A stretch of 64,000 nt of DNA from Scilla litardierei. Taxonomy: Eukaryota; Streptophyta; Magnoliopsida; Asparagales; Asparagaceae. The stretch is from contig CM061139.1 of assembly GCA_030789695.1 (NCBI GenBank), forward strand, positions 106,800,837 through 106,864,836, written 5' to 3'. Of the stretch, positions 43,427 through 55,876 are shown in pieces. Made by a program: the position numbers and the translations under genes. Every line of letters starts with the position of its first letter. Position 1 is the stretch's first letter. Below the pieces are notes generated by a model that saw only the letters and a list, made by a program, of their open reading frames with translations, had not been told where the DNA came from and did no database searches.

Positions 43427-43483
43427 GGCTCTGATACCACATCCTAAGGCTTAGATCCATATCCAACAAGTGGTATCAGAGCC
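43427..43483 (+). other. Copia G primer site with a mirror-image copy 31 nt upstream
   Basis: TGGTATCAGAGCC at 43471-43483 is a perfect initiator-Met primer site. It follows a SIRE-like LTR end (GGCTTAGATCCATATCCAACA, ending 43468). Its exact complement, GGCTCTGATACCA, lies at 43427-43439. This is either the edge of a lost minus-strand element or a hairpin-forming primer region. Confidence 0.75.
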
Positions 43484-43510
43484 ATGTTAGTGGATCAAGG
43501 CTAGATAACC

Positions 43511-45336
43511 ATGACTATCTCTGATTCAGCTTTTGCTGAAGGCCAGTCTATAGTTAGACCACCTAAATTTAATGGCACTGATTTTGCTTACTGGAAAACT
43601 ATGATGAGAATATATTTAGCGTCTGTTGATTATGATGTGTAGAACATTATTGAAAAAGGATATAAACCCCCTCACCATTAAAATTGAAGACACTGTAATC
43701 CTAAAACCAGAAGATAAATGGGATGATGCTGGTAAGAAACGTTTCTCTCTGAATAATAGAGCTATAAATGCACTTATTTGCTCTTTAGATAAAGCTGAGT
43801 TTAATCGTATATCTCAATGTCAAACTGCGCAAGAAATTTGGCACACGATTAAGGTGACACATGAGGGAACGTCATCGGTGAAAGAATCCAGACTTGCTTT
43901 GCTCAGCACAGAATATGAAAGCTTCTGGATACTTCCTACCGAGTCTATTAAGGAGATGTTTGCGAGGTTTACAGACATCGTCTATAAATCTAGCTCTCTT
44001 GGAAAGCCATACTCAAGATTGGAGCAATGCCAAGCTCCTTTTGTCCCAAAGTCACAGCCATTCAGGAAGCCAAGGATCTATCAAAGATGAGGGTGGAAGA
44101 TCTGATAAGAAACTTAATGGCACATGAGCTCGAGTTACAGAGCATTGAAAGTAGAGAGAAAACTGAGATCAAGACTTCAAAAGCACTATCTCTTCAAGCT
44201 AAGGAAAATGAAGATGATGATCTTGATGAGGAGCAAGCACTGAAGGTCAGAGGTTTCATAAGATATATCAAGACCAACCAATGGAGAGCTGAAATGTCAA
44301 AAACGTTTAATCGCTCTAACAAATTTATTCCTGCTAAACAATCTTCTAAGCAGACTGCTACTGATGAAGTTCAATGTTTTACATGTAAAAAAGCAGGGAC
44401 ACTTTATGAAGAATTGCCCACAAGCAAAGAACAAAACTACGGAGAAGAAAGGAAAATCTTTAGCAGTAATGTGTGATGACGATAGCCAGGACGAGACTCG
44501 GGAGGAGACTGCCCACTCCTCCCTTTGCTTGATGGGAGAGCTTGATGAAGTAAAACCTTGCACCAAAATTCAACTTCTGAATGTTGTTAAAGATATGCAA
44601 GGTGAAATTGAAAGCCTAGAATCAACTGTAGAGAAACTTGGATCCATAGTAGAAAAGTATAGAAATGCTAATGATGAACTGCAACAAGACAATTACAACA
44701 AGTCATTAGAAGTTGATGAACTGAAAGAAAAAATTGTTGCATGTAATTCTACCATTGATGTGCTGAAAAAAGAAAAATCTAGCTTGCATGAAAAAGTTGA
44801 TTGCCTCAATTGTCCTACTCTATTAAAAGAAAATAGCATGCATAAAGAAAAAGTTACTAAGCTAGAAACTAAAAATAAAGAGCTTAATGAAAAGATGTGC
44901 ATGCTAAAAATGAGCTTAAAGGAAAAATGATCGAGGTTGAAAAGAAAGCTGAAAATGTGAAAAAGACTAAAGAGGAAAACAAGAAAGCTTTCATTAGTAA
45001 ATGCATTTTGCTTGTGAACAAAAATACTTATTTGAAATCAAGTCATGAACCTAGAATTGCCCATTAAGAAATTTGGTGTGGGAAAACAATCTTTAGATAT
45101 AATTCTTGGAAACCAAATATTTGGCAAAATATAGGAAATTTCACATTAAGACAACAAAACCTAGAAATATTCATGCAAAGTGCTTTACATGTGGTTGTGT
45201 TGGTCATACGTCTCATTATTGCAAATATAGGAACAAAAACATAAAGTTTAAACAAATTTGGGTTCCTAAGAGTTTGATGACTAACGTGAGTGGACCTTGT
45301 TGGATTCCAATGTCACACATAACATCTTCCGTATAG
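43511..45336 (+). pseudogene. Gag of Copia element G (frameshifted, no pol)
   Basis: The gag starts at ATG 43511 (MTISDSAFAEGQS) with FNGTDFAYWKTMM, then a stop near 43638. The UBN2 block continues in another frame (ALICSLDKAEF; HEGTSSVKES). Further shifts occur near 44050 and 44390. A CCHC knuckle follows (CFTCKK...HFMKNCP), then a long lysine/glutamate-rich coiled coil (about 44570-44930). A second CCHC-like motif (CFTCGCVGHTSHYC, near 45181) leads to QIWVPKSLMTNVSGP, the usual gag-protease border of SIRE-like elements. It decays after 45336. No protease, integrase or RT follows. Confidence 0.85.
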
Positions 45337-45923
45337 GTAAGATGGAGTAGCGAGGAACTATGTATTGGACGTCGCATTCCATTAAAAGTTCCTTAGCCAA
45401 ACGACATCGCGAAGGTATGTTTTCTTGATAGAGCGTAATGAATACATTCATAGCTTTTTGTGTGCTTGATTTGTTTTTGTTTGTGTGCTAGTTCATCTGT
45501 TTGTGTGCTAGTCCATTTGTTAGGATGCTTTAGTTCTTGAAAATACAAAACAAAAAAATACAAAATACAAAAAGCTATAAAAATGGTGCTTAATGTGTAT
45601 CTTTATTTTGAATCATTAAATTTGTATTAATGAATGAGATTCATATCCACGTAGAAATTGATGTATTATTTCTATATCTACATGTGCATGTTTCATTTTC
45701 TAAATAACCATGACATGTTCAATGATTAAAATAATTCGATTTCTACACCTACACTTTCACTTCCACAAGTATTAAATGTTGTTGTACATTTGGAGATATC
45801 TTTTATGAAAAATTGGAAAGTAAATGTAGGATGAAAAATAATTGAAAATCTAACGGATATGATGTGTCTTGCCTTGGATAAAAAATAAAACTCAAAAGAA
45901 TTGAATTGATATATATATATATA
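45337..45923 (+). other. Decayed internal sequence of Copia G
   Basis: AT-rich, without a frame. Words such as GTGTGCTAGTTCATCTG (45485-45520) repeat loosely. It ends in an AT dinucleotide run where the Helitron inserted. Confidence 0.5.
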
Positions 45924-47091
45924 TCTATCTATTATACATTTGACAGCGATTTTTGAATCCTAGAGCTGACTAGGACAAGCTGACTAGGACAAACAGGTTG
46001 ATAGAAAGACGGCTGAGATTGAATTTAGATAAATCAACGGTTAAGATGATGGATTGTGAAAATTTTTGGGGGACCTTTCGTTGGGAAGAAACGTAATCTT
46101 CTAAATTTGTTTGAAATTTTAATTATGCTGAACTTTAAAGTAGGCTAAGCATTGAAACTTGGAGCCGCATTAATGTGAACTGTCCCTTCAGATCTCTCTT
46201 CAGATCTCTCTTCAGATCTGAAGCTAGGAACCGCATTAATGTGAAATGTGAGTGACATCTCAAGCTGGGAACCGCCTATTCAGTTCAGATCTCTCTCCCC
46301 CTCCTCTCTCTCAAAACACCGAAACTGAACTTCACATCCGAAGCTGATGTTCATGGCCTGCTGGTCACGAAGGGGGTTGAGGAGTTGCTCAAGGAGGGGT
46401 CCATATCAACAGTATTGATCCGTCGGAACCCTTTCCGCCCGCCGCGCCACCATGCCACCGCCCCACCTGCCGCCTCTTCAAATCGCACCTAGCTGGATTT
46501 TTATGGCAACGGTGTAAGCTCAATCGATAGAATCTGTGAGAGCTCAGATGTATTTAATCCAAGAAGAAACGGTGAATCTTAATGATTGGGATTCTCAATG
46601 ATTCACAGGTTGGGATTCTGATTAGTTTTGGTTAGACTGTCTATCACACAGTTGTGATGACTTTATCTTTATTTTTAGGCAAATTGCTGACTTAATCTTT
46701 ATTACTAGGACTATAAATGCGGATTTTCCTTTTTGAAATGTGAATTATATTGGCCTATGCATTTCATTTGGCGAAAAATAGACCTTTATGAAACTTCAAT
46801 TCTAACCAAAATTACAATAAACATGAAATAACCTGATGAATGCTAATCTCCTCTAACTTACATGTGATATATGTTGTTTTGTTGATCTAATTTAAAATCA
46901 TGTTGGTTACCATTATTTATCTCTGGTGTGAACTGTTTTTGGCTTTCCCTTTTGATGTACTTTTGGTGCCATCTCATGTTTTCCTGTTAATGTATTTCTC
47001 ACTATTGTATTGCATTCTTAGTGTGTGGCAAAATATTTTTTCCATAAGCTCATGATGTGTTGCTTTTTACCAATTGTGCAGGGATTAAATG

Positions 47092-47171
47092 TCGGATCAT
47101 CTTCTGGAGATGATCATGAGAGTTTGATGGATGTATCTGAAGATAACAAGTTAAAGGTGCTGCAATTGAAG
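47092..47171 (+). other. Exon-like fragment inside the Helitron, gene not recognised
   Basis: An 80-nt stretch flanked by TTGTGCAG on the left and GTACTAGG on the right reads open (with SSSGDDHESLMDVSED in one frame). It looks like a captured internal exon. I cannot name its gene; it may or may not belong with the kinesin exons downstream. Confidence 0.35.
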
Positions 47172-48006
47172 GTACTAGGTGTATTCTTCATAATGTGCTA
47201 AACATCTTTTCTGCATAGTTGATATTATAGTATGTCTAAACCACGTATCAAAGAATGGTATTCTCTGTCTGCATGGGTTGTCTCTGTATTTTGATGAAAG
47301 GGATGATTACTATGTATGATTTACGAAAAACAGGATGTCTCAATGTTCCTTCTCTGTTTAACTCAAAAAGTTTGTGGTTAGTTGAAAATTTATTGCTTAT
47401 ATGCTTAAATTTTTAGATTTATTCATGCATGTTGGTTCCGTGGGTTTTGTGATCGTGTCATTACGATTTTGCTATTTGGCATCTATGGTTGACAGTTTTC
47501 TTTCAAACTTATTTGGTGAAGTCCTTCTATATGAAAAATACTTAATTCTATATCGTGCACTGATTTCATGTTTAAATGATTATGTTTCTCAGTCATATTT
47601 ATGATTTTTCCAGTTGGTTTTTGTTCCCGGTTGTAATGTTATTGTTACGGAAATTATCATTCCGGGTAGTGAATTATCTCAGCATATTAGGTAACTATAA
47701 AAGCGACTACACCTGTGAATTTCCTAATGTAACAGGCTACTTATTCTCTGTACCTCTTAAAGTAGTCAATTAGTCATTGTCTATAGTCAAGTAATCATTT
47801 TAATGTAGTCATGTGTTCCATGTGAACTTTGTTTATCCAAGAGAAACATTTTGGCTAAATGTTGATGATCTCCATATTTTTCTTAGAATGACACATCATC
47901 ATTCAAATTTAACTTAGTGTTTGACAATGCTTGATTGAAATTGTTTCTGTGACAAATTATCTCAATGAAATTAGGGAATCCAAGATTTCAAGGGGGTAAT
48001 ATTTTA

Positions 48007-48035
48007 AATGAACCATACCCTTAGGGCACATGTTA
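48007..48035 (+). repeat. Internal Helitron-3'-end-like copy 1
   Basis: AAATGAACCATACCCTTAGG followed by GCACATGTTAAATC resembles the Helitron 3' end (AATGAACCGTGCCC...GGGCACGGGTTA) with a decayed hairpin. Confidence 0.5.
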
Positions 48036-49615
48036 AATCTTAAGGGAATTAAATGTTGGATGGATCTAAAATTTTGGATTTCTTTCTACCGGAACAGTCC
48101 AGCGATCAGAAATAATCGCGAAATTTCAACCACTTTTAGATGGCCTCTTCTCTTGATTGATGACAGTGTTTGTTTGATGACAGTGTGAATGCGGGAGCAG
48201 CTACAAAACTACATGAGCTTTTGCCAAAAAGGCAGGACCAACGCTGTGGCCTGCTGCTAATACAACCACAATCCCTTAGCCATTGGGTTTATACAGTTAC
48301 AATATCTGACTAGCCGTTTCTTTTTTTACAGAAAATTTGTCCAACCCTACTCTTGGCTTGAATATTAGCATTTGTTGCCACCGCTAGAACTCGGTATCTG
48401 ATGGGATCTCTGACGAAAATTGATGGCCTACGCTTTGCTGTGGTGAGCTTTTTTTAATTTCTACTTGCGTTAATTATTAGAATATATCATGTTTAAGAAT
48501 TTGTCTCTAGAAGAATTTTTGATGTTTTGAAATGTTCTTATGGTGAATTAGCGATGCCAATGGAATAAAGTTAGCCTATGGACGGTAGAATTCGTATATT
48601 AATATGTCAGTTGTTTTTTATACTACATGGCTACTTTGGTAGAAGCCTGTGCTGGCCTCGACTGTTAGTAAGAACGAAGAGACATTGATTTCTATGTTTG
48701 TTCAGGAGCTTATCATGTCTTCATTGGAAATTTTGTTTTATTCTGAAATTCACCTACCAGATTATTCACATCGTATCCGTATTTGCAAAAGATAAGTGCC
48801 CAGGAGCATCAGAAAGGAGCAGGAAGGTGGGGGGATGCGGTGAGGTTGGTATAACTGGATCTACTTTTCAAGTAGATATTACACCTCTTTGGTGAGATTG
48901 CTTATATCAATCAACCATACCTATAATACTCGCTGCAAGTCCAGTTGCTTTTGGATTTTAAATAGCTCACCAATGTCACTGTATATGAGTTCATTAATGT
49001 TTCGATATTTGCACAGTGACCATGCAAGGGTACAATTATTTATGTAGTATATTCTGGTCAAGAATTATAGGAGCAATTTAGGTGAATGGTTAATTGTATA
49101 AAATAAATGAAAGCGATGCCAATTCTTGGAGTGAGCTATCAAGCGAGCCTTGACTGTGGCTGTTCACAAGGAAAGTGAATCCTATCCAATCTAATGTGGT
49201 TGTTCATAAGGAAAGTGAATCATATCCAATCTAAAAAATTATCTGACTATGAATAGGATGTTGCAGTGGGTTAGTGAAATATAGACATCTCCCCCTCCCC
49301 CAAAAACCTCAGATCAAGACCTGGCTCCTCAGTTCAAAAGGTCCGGCTCAAGCGTACAAAAGCTCGAGGCACACCGCCGGCATCACCGTCAACTCTGCTT
49401 CTGCTTCTGCCTCTTCTATACCCTCAATCGTGTTTATTTCATTGTGTTCATTTTTTATAGACAAAAAAGGCAATATTATTGGAATTAACAAGAGGTCTTT
49501 AACTTCATTGTAAATGCATTGTATCGGGAAGCATGCTTAATAGTTTCCTGCATTTGGTTGACCTTGCCCACAGAGAGAGGGTATATAAATCGAAGTTACA
49601 TGAGATAGATTGATG

Positions 49616-50420
49616 GAGGCACAACATATCAACAAGTCGCTTGCTTGCTTGGGAGATGTAATTGCAGCATTGTCACAAAATAATTCTTACATTCCCTACA
49701 GAAATAGCAAGCTTATGCAATTGCTCAAAAACTATTTAGGTGGTATCCTTTGGACATCTTCCTTTTGGTATTAATTGGTGGAAATTTTTTAAACTTGAAG
49801 CTATCTTTTTTGGAATGTGTCTTTACAGGGGGCATGCAAAAATGTTAATGCTTGAACATGTAAAGCCTGAAGCGGATTCTTTCAAGGAAATAATTAGAAC
49901 TCTGAAATTTTCCCAGATAGTGTCCACTGTGGAGCTTGGTGTTGCTCATGTAAACAAATAAAGCAGCGAGGAGCGAGGTTCGACTGCTAAAAGAAGAGGT
50001 GAAGTTCTTCATATTTGATCACACCCTTATTTACTAGCATTATTTATCTGAAACATGCATCATTGAACTATTTTATTGAGCTATTAATTCTATTTCAAGG
50101 AAGTATTTTCATTGAGAAAACCAATTTATTAATACTATGCTCTCATTCAATATCTTATTACATAGCATTCAATATCTGATTCTATGCTCTCATTCAATAT
50201 ATTATTGCTCTTAATCAATTTAATTGCCCTTGGTTTAATTGCATCTTCTGTTCCAAAACATGTGCAGATAGATAATCTCAAGAAGGCATGGGCAGCTAAT
50301 GAAGGAGAAAAAAATTTTGTCATCACAAAAGATAGAAAGACCAAAATATGCCACTGAGATCACTCCTCCGCGGTCAAGAAGGTTAAGCATAGAGAATTTG
50401 ATTATTGGAAAGTCAGGAAA
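49616..50420 (+). pseudogene. Captured kinesin-14 fragment (end of motor domain to tail)
   Basis: Three exon pieces are readable. Exon 1 (about 49616-49739) encodes [19 protein letters not shown] and [14 protein letters not shown], the conserved switch II/alpha-5 part of a kinesin motor, and ends at GT 49740. Exon 2 (49829-49998) encodes GHAKMLMLEHVKPEADSF and TLKFSQIVSTVELG, the motor's last helices; it has a stop at VNK. Exon 3 (50268 to about 50420) begins IDNLKKAWAANEGE and, after a frameshift, TPPRSRRLSIEN, which I recall from plant kinesin-14 proteins with calponin-homology domains. Introns keep GT-AG ends. Stops and shifts make it non-functional. A Helitron probably captured it from the host genome. 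Confidence 0.8.
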
Positions 50421-51742
50421 TACAGATAATCTGTAAGATAAGATGGTTTTGAAGTCCCCTCTCCCGAGATAAAAGTTGGGTTTAATGCCTGCTCTAAGTC
50501 GTTCCCTTGGCGAACAAAACCAGCAAGGATCGAAGGCCTCACCTTCAAATGTAAGTTTACAATATCTCAATCAGGTTATAATGATTCTGTAGTAAACACA
50601 TTTCCTTTTGGGTGTTATATCGTGACTCTCAACTTGCTTTTTAACATGACTTCTTTGAATGCAGTATCAGACGCTATACAAGGATAATATGTTTTGTCCT
50701 CAGTTATCCCAAGAAGATAGATTCCATGTGTGTCGTGTATCTCCAATAAGCTGTAATTCATCATTGTAGAGTCAGCTGCAGAATTCGGAGAGTAGACTCA
50801 GTGGAATGACTCTCCAACAACCAATAAATATTAGTTTTTGCTCAATGACCAAACTGTAAAGTGATCAATGACCAAGCTGTAAAGTGATTCTTTGACCAAA
50901 CTTGAAAATTTAGTTTTTGCTCTCATATATTTCGTAAGCATTTTGTAATCTGTAATCATAGAACACAATCAGAAGTTTTTTTCATTTGGATAAGTTTTTT
51001 TGCATTCTGTAAGCATTTTGCACGCTGAATTTACTATAAAAGCATTCAGTTTTTTAGCATATTCAGCAATCAGAAGGTTTTTATCCTTTGGAAGAGCTAT
51101 TGCAATTATTCCTTGATGTATTTTGATTTTTTTGTCAAGATATTAAAGCCTTTACAGATATCCAATCTCACTTCTACGTTAAGGCTTATTTTGGGTTAGC
51201 TTTTGGAACTTTTAGCCATTACAAAAGTTTGTCACATAATAAAACACAGTATCACAATATAGAACTTAATTTGCAATTATTTCCCGATACATGAATGCAA
51301 TTATTCCCCAAAATAAGCCTCAACTCAAGAGTATTAGTTTATACAGCTCAGAATTTGTTACAAGTTAGATTTTGTTATGGCTTTACGAATTTCGTTACGC
51401 CTATACATATTTAATATAGTTTGTAGTAGAAATTATTTTTAGCAAATGAGCATGTTACGTAAGGACAGTACAATCAATTGTTCAGTCTTGGGTGCATTGA
51501 CATCTACCTCTTTTACATAACTCAATTAACTTTATACATGCTTGAGTTTTGTGCACATTAGGTTGGACAATGCCTCGGCTACGAGCCTCCTCCTCAACCG
51601 ATACATGCTTGAGTTTTGTGAGGAACTAAATTTTGGTGGGAACGAAATTTTTTGGGGGAAACCATATAACACTTATTGCAGTTTTGTTATTGTTGTTTGT
51701 TTAAAATCAGAAGATCCAAAATTTGGAGGGGAGATTATTTTA

Positions 51743-51775
51743 AATGAATCGTGCCTTTAGGGCACGTGTTAAATC
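51743..51775 (+). repeat. Internal Helitron-3'-end-like copy 2
   Basis: AATGAATCGTGCCTTTAGGG then CACGTGTTAAATC keeps an inverted pair around CGTGCC/GGCACG. It matches the terminal hairpin region at 52061-52090, about 320 bp downstream. Confidence 0.6.
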
Positions 51776-52066
51776 TAAAGGGAAATCGATTTTGGGGCAA
51801 ACTAAAATTTTTTGGGTAACTAAATTCTCTTTGGGACCTAAATTATCTGTGAAACTAAAATTCTTGGTGAAACTAAATAATAATTATTGTGCTATAATTA
51901 TTGTTATTTGTTTAAAATTAGGGTATCCAAGATTTTAAGGGGTGAATCACTAAATTGGGAGGAACTAAATTTTGGGAGAAACTAAGTTATTTGGGAGGAA
52001 CTAAATTTTCGGTGATGAGCAAAATTTATGGGGGAACTAATCTTTGGTGGGGATATCTTAAATGAA

Positions 52067-52096
52067 CCGTGCCCTACGGGCACGGGTTATGACTAG
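52067..52096 (+). terminator. Helitron 3' hairpin and CTAG end
   Basis: CCGTGCCC and GGGCACGG pair around the loop TAC. CTAG ends the element, followed by the host T at 52097. This hairpin is thought to signal the end of rolling-circle transposition. Confidence 0.85.
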
Positions 52097-52144
52097 TATA
52101 TATATATACACACACACACACACATATATATATACACATACATA
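52097..52144 (+). repeat. TA/CA microsatellite
   Basis: Runs of TA, then CA, then TA dinucleotides. The TA run continues the AT run left of the Helitron (45908-45923), showing where the Helitron landed. Confidence 0.85.
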
Positions 52145-52539
52145 AATGAAAAAGAAAGAAAAGAGCTCCGTATGAAAAATGGATATGATCCATAGCAACG
52201 ACAGTCTCAAGGCAGCAATCGAGCCGGCCCGGCCCGCGGCCCGTGGGCCAAGCGGGCAGGGCCGGGCCCGGGCCGCGCCCGGGCCGGCCTATTTTTATGG
52301 ACTTAAAAAAACTGAAAAAATAGAAAAAAATTTAAAAATCTGTAAAACCAATATTAAATCATTATAAATTTTTTTAACATTGAAAAAATGAGAGAGAGAG
52401 AGAGAGCCTTGAAAAAATGATAATCGAATAAATGAATTTGAGATCTGAAATCCCTCTGATAATAGACAAATTTCCATGTTTGAAACGAGTCAAAAAGATA
52501 AGGAAAGAATCAAAACAGATCAAGAAAAATCGTGGAAAT

Positions 52540-53094
52540 AAAATCTCCAACGGTTGGAAAATTAAAGCTGCTTAATCGATCTAAGAAGGATCACTGACCG
52601 ATTAGTTTGAGAACTAGTCGGTCGGTGAACCTTCTTGGACAGACTAGAAGGTCAACAGAGAATATAGTGAAACTAAGGAGGGAAAACTAGTCGGTCTAAG
52701 AAGAAAACACCAACCGACTAGTTGGACAACTAGTCGGTCGGTGAGCCGTCCAACTAGTCGGTCGGTGTTTCTTCTTAGACCGACTAATTGGTCAACAGTA
52801 AGTATGCCAAAATACATAAGGATGACTAGTCGGTTCAAGAAGGATTTCCAACCGATTAGATTGACATCTAGTCGGTTGGTCCTTCTACTTGAACTAACTA
52901 AGATGGACACAAAGTATGGAACGAAGCGATAAGCTAAGGAAAAACTTTCTAAAGACTTCTAAGACAATCCTAGAGATAAGCTAGGATAGAAATAAGGATA
53001 ACTAGGCAAGTACTATGAAATGAAGCTAGAAGACCAAATAAATAACACGACAAACCGTATTCACATAGGACTTCACATAGGCTTAACATTCTTT
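52540..53094 (-). repeat. Truncated Copia LTR (C/F type) inside the hAT element
   Basis: From CTCCAACGG to AGGCTTAACATTC, this aligns with the C and F LTRs (e.g. 27770-28475), including about three box modules at 52568-52900 and the GAAGCGATA block. The LTR ends are missing, so it is a fragment. A long hairpin lies at 52693-52781. Confidence 0.75.
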
Positions 53095-53305
53095 AAAATT
53101 ACGTATATTATTTATAAAACTAAGTTAGATAATTAGGCCGAAATTCACGAAGGTCCTCGGTTGAACCTTTAAATTTCATTAATTAAAATTTTTTTTGAGG
53201 GGGGGACTTACATTGGCCAGCCTTACCCCTCGTACAATGGCCAACACATATGACTTCTACAAGCTAATACAAGATAGAAAATAACAATACATGAAAAAAA
53301 GAAAA

Positions 53306-55440
53306 TCATTCATCGTCAGTCGCTTCGTCCTCAGAATCTTCTGAAAGGTCCTTTTTATCTTGCGTGCGGTCTTCAGCATGAAACCAGTACTTTGCACATA
53401 CCGCCGCTTCAACTACATCTTCTTTAAGCCTTGATCTCCTGTCACTCAGAACCCTGCCACTTGCACTAAAAGCAGACTCGGACGCAATAGTAGAAATATG
53501 GATTTGATAACAGATCACGAGCCATAATGGTAAGAATTGGAAACCTAGGTTCATATATTTTCCACCATCCCAAAATGTCAAAATTTGGATCATCCAATTC
53601 TTCCTCAGTGAAAGGATAAGTAATTTCTAATTACTTGGACAACTCATTAGACAAACTTTCTGAAGCTACGGTTTTTTGTTTTTTCTTCCCCAAAATCTGC
53701 TTCAGTTTGCATGTAATATTAGAACTAGCAGGAACAGAAGAAGTGTTTGATGAAGTTCCATATCTAGCCTCATAAGTCGCAAACAGAGCTCTTAAGCTAG
53801 TTTTAAAATGCATTATATGATCTTCAACTTCAAATTGCATGTTTTCATAAAAGGTTTCTAATAATCCAACTACTGAATCCTCTTTAAATCTTGGATCAAA
53901 AACCTTAGCTAATGAATAAAGGAAAGGAACAGACTTCCAATATTTTGCTAGCTTAGTATCCATTTCTTCGATCATTGGTTGAAGAATAAGTGTAGTGTCC
54001 GTAGTGTCTCTATACCTAGCTAAAGTCTCAGAAATTATAACCAATTGACCAATGCCTAAAATGGATGTTGAATAATACATACCCGAAAATTTGTTTGTAG
54101 CATAATAAAAACCCTCAAAAAAATCACAAAGCTGCTCAATTGTTTTCCACTCTAAATCAGTAAGGTTGAATTCAGTCTCATACGGAATGTGTGTACTAGC
54201 AAAATAACTAAGCTGCATCTTGTTTTTAAGCAAGCAACGCATCATATGATACGTTGAGTTCCACCTATGTGGAACACTATATGTAAACTTCCGGTAAGGA
54301 AGTTGGTAATTTCTGCATACTTCTCTGTATAAATTTCTCTTATTGGTAGAAGATTGTATGTATAACATAATGTTCCTACCCTTTTCTACCCAATCAGTAG
54401 CAAATTTAAGCTCATCCTGTACTATCAAGTTCAATATGTGACAAGCACATCGCTAATGAAATAAAAGACTGTCCAGATCAGGGTTCAGGTGTCTTTTTAA
54501 AAATGATATTGCAGTTGTATTGTTAGATGCATTATCAAGTGTAAATGAAATGATTTTATCAGAAATGCCATACTCACGAATAACAGGCATAATCGCATTA
54601 GCAATAACAACACCAGTATGACTAAAAGCTAACAATTTAAAACCGATAATCATCTTATGAATAGTATAGTCGTTGTCTACATAATGTGCCGTAACACATA
54701 TGTAGGATAACCCCCATTTAGTTGTCCATATGTCGGACGTTAAAGCTATCCTAGATGTTAAGGCCGCAAAAGTTTGAATCATTTTAGCTTTGCCAGCTTC
54801 AAAAGCTACCATAACATCTCTTCTAGTGTGTTTCTAGGCACCTTTTTAAATGCGGGGTTCAGTGCTAATTGGTTAAAACGTTCTACTGAGGAGCTTTCCC
54901 CATAACTTAAAGGTAATTCTTGGCATAGAATTAGTCTAGCCATCTCCTTTCGTATTGTATCAGAAGAATACGAAAAAGCAGACAAAGAGCTAGAATTAGC
55001 TGTTAAGTTTAACGTTGTTTATCTAGCCTCTCTTTTTTTATGTGCTTCTATGTGTCTTTTCAGATGTGTTGTGTCATCTTTGGCTGCGCAATTGAAATCT
55101 GATCTACAGATTTTGCATAAAGCCCTAAGTCCTTTTCCAGGCACTGTTTCTAGTGAATAGTTATCCCAAATAGCAGATTTCTGTTTTCTGGTTTGGGTTG
55201 CTTGTGAAACAGTGGGGGCCAGCAGTAGTAGAAGGGGTTGAAGTTTGTGCAGAAGCAGAAAATCCTTGTGTACCCACTATGGGGCTATTACTATCGTTCC
55301 ATTCTTGTTGTTCATTTGGAGTCATTTCAGGAAAGTCCGGTGTTTCAATATGGTTGTTCAGCAAATTTTGAAAAAAAACCATATTCTTCAGTGTTAAAAT
55401 TAGCGGTAACAGATCTACGTGGGTTGTTTGATCCGACCAT
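53306..55440 (-). pseudogene. hAT transposase (BED zinc finger, RNase H-like, dimerisation domain)
   Basis: It starts at ATG 55440 (MVGSNNPRRS); a T-run near 55375 and a second shift near 55215 break the frame. A BED zinc finger follows (IWDNYS; CKICRSDF; THLKRHIEAH, about 55170-55030). The catalytic region includes TSDIWTTKW and TLDNASNNT (54812-54453), a stop at about 54452, then NLIVQDELK to about 53631. The C-terminal dimerisation block ASESAFSASGRVLSDRRSRL lies near 53440-53500, after another stop at 53630. The protein would cut and paste the element; with these breaks it cannot. Confidence 0.85.
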
Positions 55441-55825
55441 TATGCTAATTTAATAATAAAAGGAACCTGATTGCAGATAGAGCCACAGTGAGGTAGTAGT
55501 CTAGCAGCTGATCGGATCACTGAGTCGATTGTAGGAGACTGAGCTTGAAAGTTGAGATGCGGAAGTGTAGAGGTAGCAGCCGTATCTTGAGAGCGCCGTT
55601 AGATGAGAGCAATAACTTAAGATTATAGAAAAATTTGAGAGTAGAGAATTTTAGAATTGTGAAGAAATTGGTATGAATGGGTGGGGTATTTATAGGATTT
55701 CTTAAGGCCAAAAAGACCAAAATAACTCTCCAATATGACCGTTTTATGGCTGTTGGGGCTGTTTTTTTGGTCATTTTGGCCAAAATTGACATAACTACCC
55801 CCCCCCCCCAATTTAGCTGTTTATA

Positions 55826-55876
55826 GCTGTTGGGGGGTATTTTGGTCAAAAAGACCAAAAAACACCCCCCAACAGC
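55826..55876. repeat. Hairpin near the hAT 5' subterminal region
   Basis: GCTGTTGGGGGGT...GGTC (55826-55847) pairs with GACCAAAAAACACC...CAGC (55853-55876) around AAAAA, with small bulges. Related GGCTGTTGGGG copies occur at 55750 and 55882, and a C-run at 55799-55809. Confidence 0.7.

Larger units (their letters stand above)
45924..52096 (+). mobile_element. Non-autonomous Helitron carrying gene fragments
   Basis: The left end reads TCTATCTATTATACATTTG after an A (45923). The right end is an 8-bp GC-rich hairpin (52067-52074 with 52078-52085, loop TAC), 10 bases, then CTAG (52093-52096) before a T. These are the classic plant Helitron termini at an A/T target, here within an AT microsatellite. 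The start could instead be 45928. No Rep/helicase ORF is present. It carries kinesin exons and other exon-like pieces. Two internal copies resembling its 3' end suggest a composite history. Confidence 0.85.

Noticed and set aside
47401..47604. Short open frames in the Helitron (47401, 47576, 48698)
   Set aside because: AT-rich frames without motifs or splice context; probably chance in captured introns.
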